Positions 29,801 to 37,076 of a stretch of 64,000 nt of DNA are shown here, piece after piece (positions within the stretch are counted from its first letter, which is position 1; every line of letters starts with the position of its first letter). This stretch comes from Pseudomonas koreensis. Lineage in GTDB: Bacteria > Pseudomonadota > Gammaproteobacteria > Pseudomonadales > Pseudomonadaceae. The stretch spans positions 1-64,000 of the forward strand of contig NZ_JAOEJU010000008.1 in NCBI RefSeq assembly GCF_025447595.1. Reading direction: 5' to 3'. The notes under the pieces are model-generated. The model was not told the origin of the DNA. It saw nothing but the letters and a program-made list of their open reading frames with translations, and ran no database searches. Both the position numbers and the translations under genes were made by a program.

Positions 29801-32800
29801 AAATCCCGGGCGTCGAATCGTGCGCGCAACTGCTGGAAGACATCGCCATCCTGCGGATTCAAAGCGACCGACTGCACCCTCAGCTCAGCCTCCCGCCATA
29901 CCACTTGTTGCGGGCTTGGCAAGCCTTCCCAAGCCAGGCTGGTGCGCAAGATGTCGTGACGCGCAATCACCTTTTGCAAGGCGCTGGCAAAAGCACGCAA
30001 GCGCTCGACGCTGGCAAAGGCCAGGCGCGACTGCAACAAATAGGGATCGCCTTCGGCAGCGCTCAAATGGTGATAAAGAATGCCTTCCTGCAACGGCGCC
30101 AGCGGGTAAATATCCTGCACGTTGGCCGCGCCGCCAGGCACCGAGGCGACGATCCGGTCGATGCTCGGCTGATCCAGCTCGGTCAGGCTCAGCAAGTCCG
30201 GGGTGATGTGGGTGCAACCTTCAGGAATGCGGTTGGCCGGCACTTCGATTTCGCGACCGCTGCCCACCGCTGCGGCCAGCGCTGCCAGAGTTGGCTGGCT
30301 GAACAACACACGCACGTCGGTGCTCAGGCCGATCTGGCGCAGACGTTCGATCAGGGTGACCGCCAGCAACGAATGGCCACCCAGTTCGAAGAAGTTGTCG
30401 TGGCGTCCGACCTGCTCCAGCTTCAGGACATCGGCCCAGATCTGCGCCAGCGCCGTTTCCACCGGACCTTGCGGGGCTTCGTATTCACGGCTCAGCCAGG
30501 CGCTCTGATCCGGTTCCGGCAAGGCCTTGCGGTCGAGTTTGCCGTTGGCAGTCAGCGGCAAGGCGTCGAGACGCACGTAAGCTGCCGGGATCAGCGCTTG
30601 CGGCAAACGGGTTTGCAGATGATTGCGCAAGGCTTCGAGATCGGTCGGCGCACGCTCGGTGAACCACACCAGCAACTGCCCGTCGCGCACCAGCGCCACC
30701 GCGTCCTGCACCGCCGGATGGCTGGCCATCGCAGCTTCGATTTCCCCCAGCTCGACTCGCACACCGCGCAGTTTGACCTGATCGTCGTTGCGGCCCTGGT
30801 ATTCGATATTGCCGTCGGCCAGCCAGCGCGCGAGGTCGCCGGTGCGGTACATGCGCCCGCCGTTGAACGGATCCTTCAGGAAGCGTTCGGCAGTCAGCTC
30901 GGGACAGTTCAAGTAACCCCGCGCAACACCGGCGCCAGCCACATACAACTCGCCCGTCACACCCACCGGCACCGGACGATGCTGGTCATCCAGCAGATAG
31001 ATACGGGCGTTGGCAATCGGTCGGCCGATGTGCAGAGGCTGGCCGACTTCGACCGGGCCGGAGGTGGCGACCACCGTGGCTTCGGTCGGGCCGTAGTTGT
31101 TGATCACCGCGAAGGTTTGCTCACGGTTGAACTGACGCAACTTGTCGCCACCGATCAACAGCGTGCGCAGGGTCGGGTGTTGCAACTCGCGGCTGAACGC
31201 GTATTCGGCTACCGGCGTCGGCAAAAAGCTGACCTGCAACGGCTGCGCTCGCCACCAGTCGAGCAGTTCGTCCAGATGCTCATTGCTCACCGATTCCGGC
31301 GGCAGGTGCAACGTCGCGCCGACGCACAACGCCGGCCAGACTTCCCACGCCATCGCATCGAAACCGAACCCGGCCACGCTGGCGGTGTGGCTGCCGGCCT
31401 GCAGGTCAAAGGCTTCGGTGTGCCAGTGCACGAGATTTTCCAGGGTCGCGTGTTCGACCATCACGCCTTTCGGCTGGCCGGTGGAACCTGATGTGTAGAT
31501 CACGTAGGCCAGATGTTCCGGGGTCAGGTTCGGCAACTGTGGATTGCCGTCCGGCAAATGCTGCCAGTCGTCGCTGTCCAGATTGATCACTGGCACGGCG
31601 CCCAGCAGGTTGCGGGTGGCCGTTTGTGCCAGCACCGCCACCGGGTCGCTGTCCTGCAACAGGTAAGCGATGCGCTCTGCCGGATGTGCCGGATCGACCG
31701 GAACATAACCGGCGCCGGCCTTGAGGATCGCCAGCAGCCCGACCAGCATCTGCGGGCCACGGTGTACGCAGAGTGCGACGCGGTCGTCCGGTTGCACGCC
31801 GAGGCTGATCAGGTGATGGGCCAGGCGGTTGGCGCGGCGATTCAATCCGTCGTAGCTCAGGCTTTGCCCGCCCTGTTCCACTGCCACAGCGTCAGGCTGG
31901 AGTGCCACTCGCTCTTCAAACAATTGGTGCACCACATGGCCGTGGGCAAAATCACGACCGGTGACATTGAAACCGACCAGCACGCGCTGGCGTTCAGCCG
32001 CCGACAGAATCGACACCTGACTCAATGGCGCATTGCGGTCTTGTTCCAGTGCGTTCAGCAAATTGTGCAACGCCGTTTGCAGGTAATCGCAGACCCGCGC
32101 GCCGTCCACCTCCGGCACCGCCTGTACCGCGAACCGGAAACCCTGTCCAAGGTCGTCGACGCTGGCCACCAGCGGATAGTTGCTGCGCTCGCGAGAGTCG
32201 AGAATCCGGATGCCTGCCCATCTCGGTGCGGCAGACTGCTCCGTACTATGGCGATAATTGAGCAGCGTGTTGAACAGCGGTTCTGACCCCGTCACGCCAC
32301 TGCAACGTTGAGCCGCCATCAGTGACGCTTGCTCGTGTACCAGCAGTTGCGCCAGTCGCTCATGGGTTGCCCTGACACCCGCCTCCACGGCTGTCGCCCC
32401 GACACTGACCCGCAGCGGCAGTGTATTGATGAACATACCCAGCGAACGGTCGGCGCCTTCACCACCTTGCATGCGCCCCAGCAGTACGGTGCCGAATACC
32501 ACGTCTTCGCGCCCGCAGACCTGTGCAAGCACCTGGCCCCAGGCCTGATGCACCAGGCTCGCCACACTGATGCCCAGCTCGCGGGCCTGTTTGCGCAGAC
32601 GCCCGGCAAGACTTTCATCCAGTGCCAGCTCACTGTCCACAATGCGGCTGCCATCACCGAGTACGTCGCGCAAACCGAACGCCAGTGTCGGTTCAACGAT
32701 GCCGCCGAGCATGTCGCGAAAGAATGCTTCCTGTGCTGCCGCATTCGAACCGAGTCGGGCCTGTGCGACATAGTTGCGATATTGCACGGGTGTCGGCAGC

Positions 32801-35800
32801 GCATCGGCCTGCCCGTGAAGTGTTTCGCCCATCTCGGCCACCAGCACCTCAAGCGCCGTGTGATCGAGAACGATGTGGTGCAACAGCAAGATCCCGACCC
32901 AACGGTTTTGCAGCGGGTCCTCGGTGTAGGCAAAGCGCATCAACGGCGCACGTTCGAGGTCCAGGCGATAGTGTCGCGGATCGAAGCGTGCCTGCATTTG
33001 CCGCAATACATCGCCGTCCTGCGGATCGGCATCCACCCGCTCCAGCGCCAGCGGCGCCGAACGCCATACCACTTGCACCGGCTCCTCGAGATTCTCCCTG
33101 ACCACGCTGGTACGCAGGATGTCGTGCCGGGCGATGACGCTGTTCAGCGCGCGGACAAATGCCTTGATCTGTGCCAGTCCGTCGAAGGCGAACTGCGCTT
33201 GCAGCACATAGGGGTCACCGTCGGCAGTGGCCAGATGGTGATAGAGAATCCCCGCCTGTAACGGGGCCAGGGCGTAGATGTCCTGTACGTTGTCGATGCC
33301 GCCGTCGACGGTTTCGACGACGCGATCGATGGCCGCTTGATCCAGCGTGACCAGTGGCAGCATGTCAGGGGTGATGCGTGTGCAGCCGGGTTCGATGCGG
33401 TTGGCCGGCACGCTGACAGTGGCGTCCCCTCCCAACGTCGCGGCCAGTGCCGCCACGCTCGGCTGGCCGAACAGCACGCGAACGTCGCATTGCATGTCTT
33501 GTTGACGCATGCGCTCGATCAGCTTGACGGCCAACAGCGAATGACCGCCCAGCTCGAAGAAATTGTCATGCCTGCCCACCCGGTCCAGCCCGAGCAAGGT
33601 TTGCCAGATCGCAGCGATGCGGGTTTCGGTCTCGCCCTGCGGCGCTTCGAAACCACGCCGGGCGAAAGCGCCATTGTCCGGCTGCGGCAACGCCTTGCGA
33701 TCCAGTTTGCCGTTGGCGGTCAGCGGGAAGGCGTCGAGACGCACGAACGCGCCCGGCACCATATAGTCGGCCAGCGACACCAGCAGGTGATCGCGCAATT
33801 GCGCAACGCTCGGTTCCAAACCTTCAGCAGCCAGCCAGTACGCCACCAGACGCGTGTCGCCGGGGCTGTCCTCGCGGGCGATCACCACTGCGTCGCGCAC
33901 GCCTTCGCAGTATGACAGGCGTGCCTGGATCTCGCCCAGTTCGATACGAAAACCACGGATTTTCACCTGATCGTCGTTGCGTCCCAGGTATTCGAGTTCG
34001 CCTTCGAGCGTCCACCGTGCCAGATCACCGGTCTTGTACAAGCGCGCTTGGGCATGCCCGCTGAACGGGTCGGCGATGAAACGCTCGGCGGTCAGCGCCT
34101 CACGATTCAGATAACCACGGGCAACCCCGGCGCCGCCAACGTACAGCTCACCGACAACCCCGGCCGGCACCGGCTCCCGGCGGGCATCGAGGACGTACAG
34201 TTGCAGGTCGGGAATGCGCACGCCGATCGGGCTGCTCGCGGTCAATTGCGCGTCTGCCGCCACCAAGGGTCGATAGGTCACATGCACCGTGGTTTCGGTG
34301 ATGCCGTACATGTTCACCAGCCGGGTGCCGGCGTTGCCGATCCGCGCGTACCAGGGTTTGAGCGACCCAGGCTCCAGCGCCTCACCGCCGAAAATCACTT
34401 CGCGCAACGAATGCTGCAACGGACTGCGCTCCTGGGCGGCGATCAACTGACGGAACGCGCTCGGCGTCTGGTTGAGCACGGTGACGCCCGTTCGGCAGAG
34501 CAACGCGTAGCACTCGTCCGGCGAGCGGCTGATGCGCTGCGGCACCACCAGCAGCTGACCGCCGTACGCCAGCGCGCCCCAGATTTCCCAGACCGAGAAA
34601 TCAAAGGCAAACGAATGGAACAGCGCCCAGACGTCTTGCGCATTGAACCGGAACCAGTCGTGGGTCGCGCCAAACAGGCGTGCCACGTTGCGGTGTTCGA
34701 CCATCACCCCTTTGGGCAGCCCGGTGGAGCCAGAGGTGTAGATCACATAGGCCAGATGCGCGGGATTCAGGTCCGGGATCTGCGGGTTGAATTCGGGTTC
34801 GGTCTGCAAGGCGTGGTCGTCGAGGTCGATCTGCGGCACGGATAGCCCGGCCACCCGATCCAGCGTCGCCGCCTGCATCAGAACGGCTGTCGGTGCGCTG
34901 TCTTGCAGGGTGAAGGCAATTCGTTCCAGCGGATAGGCCGGGTCGATCGGCACATAACCGGCACCCGCCTTGAGCACGCCCAGCAGACCGACAATCATCT
35001 GCGGGCCGCGCTCGACGCAAATGGCTACCCGGTCATCCGGGCGGATGCCCAGGGCTAGCAAACGATGGGCCACACGGTTGGCCTGTCGGTTGATTGCGTC
35101 ATAACTGTACGTTCTGTCCTCGAACAACAATGCGACGGCGTCGGGCCGAGCGTGCGCATGTGCTTCGAATCGCTGATGGATCATCGGCGTGTCGGGAAAC
35201 TTCGCCTGCGGCGTATTGACGCCAGACAACCAGTGCTCACGCTCGGCTGACGGCAAGATGTTCAGGCTGTGCATGGCGGCTTGCGGGTTGTTCTGCAACG
35301 CATCGGCGAGATTTTCCAGCGCCGTACGCAGATACCCGGCAATCCGTGAGGCGCCGAGCGTCACGTCGGCCAGCGCCGTGATACGCAGATCCTGACCCAG
35401 GTCGTCGATGTTGATGGTCAGCGGGTAATTGGTGCGCTCGCGGGCGCCCAGCACCTGCACCCCCGGCGACAGCTCGATCACCTCGGCGACTTCTTCCACG
35501 CTGCTGTGGCGATAGTTGAGCATCGCGCTGAACAGCGGCGTCGGCACCGCCACCGCGCTGCAACGCTGGGCCAGTGCCAGGGACGCCTGCTCATGGGCAA
35601 GCAGCGCGGTCAGACGCCGATGCGTCGCCAGCACGCTGTCATGAACGCTCGACTCGCCGACATCCACCCGCAACGGCAAGGTATTGATGAACATCCCCAA
35701 TGCCTGTTCGACGCCATCCGCGGCGTTCATCCGCCCCAGCAGAACCGTGCCGAACACCACCGCCGTGCGCCCGGACAACTGCCCCAGCACGCGCGCCATG

Positions 35801-36825
35801 GCCAGGTGCATCAGGCTCGCCACGCTCACGCCCAGTTGTCGCGACTGAGCGCGCAGACGCTGGCTCAGATCGCCTTCAAGCATGCACGAGACTTCCTCGA
35901 TACCCTGACCGTCACCCTGCACATCGTGCAAGCCACCGGGCAGAGTCGGCTCGTCGATGTCGCCGAGCATCTCGCGAAAAAATGCTTCGTGCGCCTGCTC
36001 ATCCGACTCCAGACGTGCTCTCGCCAGGTAGTCGCGAAACGGCACCGCCCTCTCGACCCCGGCGTCGCGGCCAGACAGATAAGCCTGAATTTCCCGGCGT
36101 ACCACATCGAGCGCGAGGTGATCCATGATCATGTGGTGGAACAGCAACAATGCGACCACCCGGTCGTTGACCGGGTCCTCGGCGAACACCAGACGCAGCA
36201 ACGGGGCCTGTTGCAGGTCGAGGCGAAAGAGTCGTGGGTCGTGGCGTGCCAGCAATTGCGTGAGCACGTCCTCGCGGTCATTGAGTTCAACTTCCTCACA
36301 GACCAGCGGGGCTTCGCGCCAGACCACTTGCACAGGTTCGTCCAGACGCTCCCAGACGAACGAAGTGCGCAGAATGTCGTGGCGGTCGATCACCCGCCGC
36401 AGCGCGTCGGTGAATGTGTCCAGCCGTTCGCGACTGTCGAACGTGAACCGCGCCTGCGACACGTAGGGATCGCCTTCCGGCGCGCTGAGATGGAGGTAAA
36501 GCAGACCTTCCTGCAACGGCGCCAGCGGATAGATGTCCTGCACATTCGCCACGCCGCCCGGCACGGTGGCGACGATACGGTCGATGGCCGGCTGATCCAG
36601 CTCCACCAGCGGCAGCATGTCCGGGGTGATGCGCAGCGCCGGGCTCGACCAGTCGCCGCCGTGGCTCGCCACCAGCTCCAGCAACTGCGCCTTGTGCTTG
36701 GCGAGGCTGTCCCACAATGCGTCGTCCAGCGCCTCGTCGTTGCCCAGAATGACCAGGTCTTCATCGTCCTGTTGAAGGCGGATCGCATGGGTGGAAATAA
36801 CAGCCATCAGCTCGCGAAATTGCAT
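23827..36825 (-). CDS. Lipopeptide NRPS, second protein: modules 3-6
   Basis: The product has 4332 residues with four C-A-T modules after an N-terminal TubC-like docking domain (about 1-60). A-domain pockets read D-F-W-N-I-G-M-V-H (Thr, module 3), D-A-W-F-L-G-N-V-V (Leu, modules 4 and 5) and D-A-W-Q-F-G-V-V-D (Gln, module 6). T-domain GGHSLLAV motifs lie near 1095, 2150, 3210 and 4287. C4-C6 have HH(L/I)xxxxGD plus HHxxxDH, typical of dual C/E domains; C3 has YLHLSAPEGD, lacking the first His. No separate E domain is present. I start at ATG 36825 (MQFRELM...); the frame stays open to 37062 but that stretch is translated REP sequence. The stop overlaps the next NRPS start. Confidence 0.95.
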   Translation of the reverse strand: MQFRELMAVISTHAIRLQQDDEDLVILGNDEALDDALWDSLAKHKAQLLELVASHGGDWSSPALRITPDMLPLVELDQPAIDRIVATVPGGVANVQDIYPLAPLQEGLLYLHLSAPEGDPYVSQARFTFDSRERLDTFTDALRRVIDRHDILRTSFVWERLDEPVQVVWREAPLVCEEVELNDREDVLTQLLARHDPRLFRLDLQQAPLLRLVFAEDPVNDRVVALLLFHHMIMDHLALDVVRREIQAYLSGRDAGVERAVPFRDYLARARLESDEQAHEAFFREMLGDIDEPTLPGGLHDVQGDGQGIEEVSCMLEGDLSQRLRAQSRQLGVSVASLMHLAMARVLGQLSGRTAVVFGTVLLGRMNAADGVEQALGMFINTLPLRVDVGESSVHDSVLATHRRLTALLAHEQASLALAQRCSAVAVPTPLFSAMLNYRHSSVEEVAEVIELSPGVQVLGARERTNYPLTINIDDLGQDLRITALADVTLGASRIAGYLRTALENLADALQNNPQAAMHSLNILPSAEREHWLSGVNTPQAKFPDTPMIHQRFEAHAHARPDAVALLFEDRTYSYDAINRQANRVAHRLLALGIRPDDRVAICVERGPQMIVGLLGVLKAGAGYVPIDPAYPLERIAFTLQDSAPTAVLMQAATLDRVAGLSVPQIDLDDHALQTEPEFNPQIPDLNPAHLAYVIYTSGSTGLPKGVMVEHRNVARLFGATHDWFRFNAQDVWALFHSFAFDFSVWEIWGALAYGGQLLVVPQRISRSPDECYALLCRTGVTVLNQTPSAFRQLIAAQERSPLQHSLREVIFGGEALEPGSLKPWYARIGNAGTRLVNMYGITETTVHVTYRPLVAADAQLTASSPIGVRIPDLQLYVLDARREPVPAGVVGELYVGGAGVARGYLNREALTAERFIADPFSGHAQARLYKTGDLARWTLEGELEYLGRNDDQVKIRGFRIELGEIQARLSYCEGVRDAVVIAREDSPGDTRLVAYWLAAEGLEPSVAQLRDHLLVSLADYMVPGAFVRLDAFPLTANGKLDRKALPQPDNGAFARRGFEAPQGETETRIAAIWQTLLGLDRVGRHDNFFELGGHSLLAVKLIERMRQQDMQCDVRVLFGQPSVAALAATLGGDATVSVPANRIEPGCTRITPDMLPLVTLDQAAIDRVVETVDGGIDNVQDIYALAPLQAGILYHHLATADGDPYVLQAQFAFDGLAQIKAFVRALNSVIARHDILRTSVVRENLEEPVQVVWRSAPLALERVDADPQDGDVLRQMQARFDPRHYRLDLERAPLMRFAYTEDPLQNRWVGILLLHHIVLDHTALEVLVAEMGETLHGQADALPTPVQYRNYVAQARLGSNAAAQEAFFRDMLGGIVEPTLAFGLRDVLGDGSRIVDSELALDESLAGRLRKQARELGISVASLVHQAWGQVLAQVCGREDVVFGTVLLGRMQGGEGADRSLGMFINTLPLRVSVGATAVEAGVRATHERLAQLLVHEQASLMAAQRCSGVTGSEPLFNTLLNYRHSTEQSAAPRWAGIRILDSRERSNYPLVASVDDLGQGFRFAVQAVPEVDGARVCDYLQTALHNLLNALEQDRNAPLSQVSILSAAERQRVLVGFNVTGRDFAHGHVVHQLFEERVALQPDAVAVEQGGQSLSYDGLNRRANRLAHHLISLGVQPDDRVALCVHRGPQMLVGLLAILKAGAGYVPVDPAHPAERIAYLLQDSDPVAVLAQTATRNLLGAVPVINLDSDDWQHLPDGNPQLPNLTPEHLAYVIYTSGSTGQPKGVMVEHATLENLVHWHTEAFDLQAGSHTASVAGFGFDAMAWEVWPALCVGATLHLPPESVSNEHLDELLDWWRAQPLQVSFLPTPVAEYAFSRELQHPTLRTLLIGGDKLRQFNREQTFAVINNYGPTEATVVATSGPVEVGQPLHIGRPIANARIYLLDDQHRPVPVGVTGELYVAGAGVARGYLNCPELTAERFLKDPFNGGRMYRTGDLARWLADGNIEYQGRNDDQVKLRGVRVELGEIEAAMASHPAVQDAVALVRDGQLLVWFTERAPTDLEALRNHLQTRLPQALIPAAYVRLDALPLTANGKLDRKALPEPDQSAWLSREYEAPQGPVETALAQIWADVLKLEQVGRHDNFFELGGHSLLAVTLIERLRQIGLSTDVRVLFSQPTLAALAAAVGSGREIEVPANRIPEGCTHITPDLLSLTELDQPSIDRIVASVPGGAANVQDIYPLAPLQEGILYHHLSAAEGDPYLLQSRLAFASVERLRAFASALQKVIARHDILRTSLAWEGLPSPQQVVWREAELRVQSVALNPQDGDVFQQLRARFDARDFRLDLGQAPLIRLMYAEDPAHDRVVGVLLFHHVVLDHTALEVVRREMQLYLPGQVESLPPAASYRNYVHQARQGISDEEHENFFSEMLGDIDEPTLPFGLQDVQGDGRSIEEHSLALSLDLNRHLHRQARQYGVSVASLFHLAWARVLAATSGRQSVVFGTVLLGRMQGGEGADRALGMFINTLPLRMEVDGQSVREAVRVVHERLAALLGHEHASLALAQRCSAVAAPLPLFSAVLNYRHGGHDTERQAADQAWQGIEFLAQDGRTNYPLTLSVNDLGDGFNLSVLTPDHVGAQRVCELMLTALAELATALTDNPEQAFDRLDVLSPAARQRVLGDFNASTAVYPSAQGVHRLFEAQVLRAPDAVAVQAGTQRLTFMQLNQRANQLAHHLCGMGVGADTRVAICLKRGPEMLVGLLAILKAGAAYVPVDPAFPSERIAYMLADSAPVAVLVRDVTLPDQAGVPVIDLAHETWQDLSVANPHVAGLAPDNLAYLIYTSGSTGQPKGVMVEHATLENLVHWHTEAFDLHVGSHTASVAGFGFDAMAWEVWPALCVGATLHLPPESVSNEHLDELLDWWRAQPLQVSFLPTPVAEYAFSRELQHPTLRTLLIGGDKLRQFSRKQTFTVINNYGPTEATVVATSGPVEVGQPLHIGRPIANARIYLLDDQQRPVPVGVTGELYVAGAGVARGYLNRPELTAERFLKDPFNDGRMYRTGDLARWLADGNIEYLGRNDDQVKLRGVRVELGEIEAAMASHPAVQEAVALVRDGQLLAWFTERAPTDLEALRNHLQTRLPQALIPAAYVRLDALPLTANGKLDRKALPEPDQNAWLSREYEAPQGPVEAALAQIWADVLKLEQVGRHDNFFELGGHSLLAVTLIERMRQIGLSTDVRVLFSQPTLAALATAVGSGREIEVPANRIPEGCTHITPDLLSLTELDQPSIDRIVASVPGGAANVQDIYPLAPLQEGILYHHITATGGDPYLLQSRLSFDSLERVDSFAAALRQVIARHDILRTAVIWQELAAPMQVVWRHVELPVQEIVLDPADGDVLEQLHGRFDARHYRLDISRAPLLRLVYARDPVHERVVAMLLFHHVVLDHTALEVVQHEMLACLQGRETSLGAAVPYRNYVAQARLGVSEQEHETFFRDMLGDIDEPTLPFGMQDVQGDGRDIEETRQVLTAATGQRLRSLARQLGISVASLFHLAWAQVLAATSGQERVVFGTVLMGRMQGGEGADRALGMFINTLPLRVDLGAAPVREGARATHARLSALLGHEHASLALAQRCSGVAAPSPLFSSMLNYRHSADEAQQQSVRQAWQGIETLSSEERTNYPLSLGVDDLGSGFVLTAMTPASIGSQRICDYMQTALETLADALEQAPDQPLNRLPILDGAERQQVLYDLNATGTADNLEQTVHGLFEAQVHRTPQAIALQAGERQLTYAELNVQANRLAHHLRELGVGPDSRVAICVERGLELVVGLLGILKAGGAYVPLDPAYPPERLDYMLKDSAPVAVLVHGATRNLLGESSALVIDLDQAHWTFNPADNPQVPDLDASSLAYVIYTSGSTGAPKGVMVEHRGVGNLLRWSSQLCPAVTDGALLQKTPFSFDASVWELFWPLSAGLRLVLARPEGHRDPAYLAQVIREQRISVIQFVPVLLQHFLELDDVSQCSSLTDVFCGGGDLTPALARRVRECLPQVRLHNVYGPTEATVDSTFWTLEPSMPVPESSLPIGRPINNTRLYVLDAAGQPVPMGVIGQLFIGGAGVARGYLGLPELMAERFIPSPFVAGDRLYATGDLVRYCADGQLEFIGRNDFQVKLRGLRLEPGEIEAQLLSHPALREAVVLVREERLVAYFTWHAQAGQPGIEALREHLLARVPDYMVPSAFVALDSLPLSPNGKVDRRALPEADPAAASHREYEAPVGEMEILLARLWCELLKAERVGRHDHFFELGGHSLLAVSLIGRLQQEGIEADVRTLFEQPTLAGYAAITERMEIVL
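26903..28315 (-). repeat. Near-identical copy, module 5 A-T block
   Basis: The stretch from the A-domain YTSGSTG core through the T domain to the start of the next C domain is almost identical to 30083-31495, offset by exactly 3180 bp (1060 codons). Identity fades after the GILYHH segment of the following C domain and upstream of the A3 core. Confidence 0.85.
30083..31495 (-). repeat. Near-identical copy, module 4 A-T block
   Basis: This is the partner of 26903-28315. The encoded proteins differ at only scattered positions, for example LNCPEL here versus LNRPEL and EYQGRND versus EYLGRND. This suggests recent module duplication or gene conversion. Confidence 0.85.
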
Positions 36826-36973
36826 GGGGGTAACCTGCTGTAAATTCGGGAAAAAGGAGCGCGCAGCGGCGAGTCCGTGCGGCCGCACGCAGCCTGGAAA
36901 AGCTAAAACATCGGGGCCTGGGTGTCTGACATGGGAAGCAGGGACAAGCCATGGTGCTGGGCAGCCCCCACCC

Positions 36974-37063
36974 TGTGGGAGCGAGCTTGCTCGCGAAGAG
37001 GTCTTGTCAGCCGACATCATTGGTGACTGACACACCGCTTTCGCGAGCAAGCTCGCTCCCACA
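36974..37063. repeat. REPIN (inverted REP pair) between the first and second NRPS genes
   Basis: A 24-nt REP unit at 36974-36997 (begins TGTGGGAGCGAGC) is repeated in perfect inverted orientation at 37040-37063, separated by about 42 bp. The same REP family occurs at 59689-59712. The whole 36826-37076 gap otherwise holds no gene. The structure could fold in mRNA between the two NRPS genes. Confidence 0.9.
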
Positions 37064-37076
37064 GGTTTGATCCCAT

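Noticed and set aside
29161..31491. 776-codon open frame on the plus strand
   Set aside because: It is a shadow of the NRPS coding frame in GC-rich DNA; it repeats along with the A-domain duplication and has no domain.
36826..37062. N-terminal extension of the second NRPS to 37062
   Set aside because: The added residues (GASLLAKA...) are translated REP sequence; the conserved MQFRELM start at 36825 fits related synthetases.
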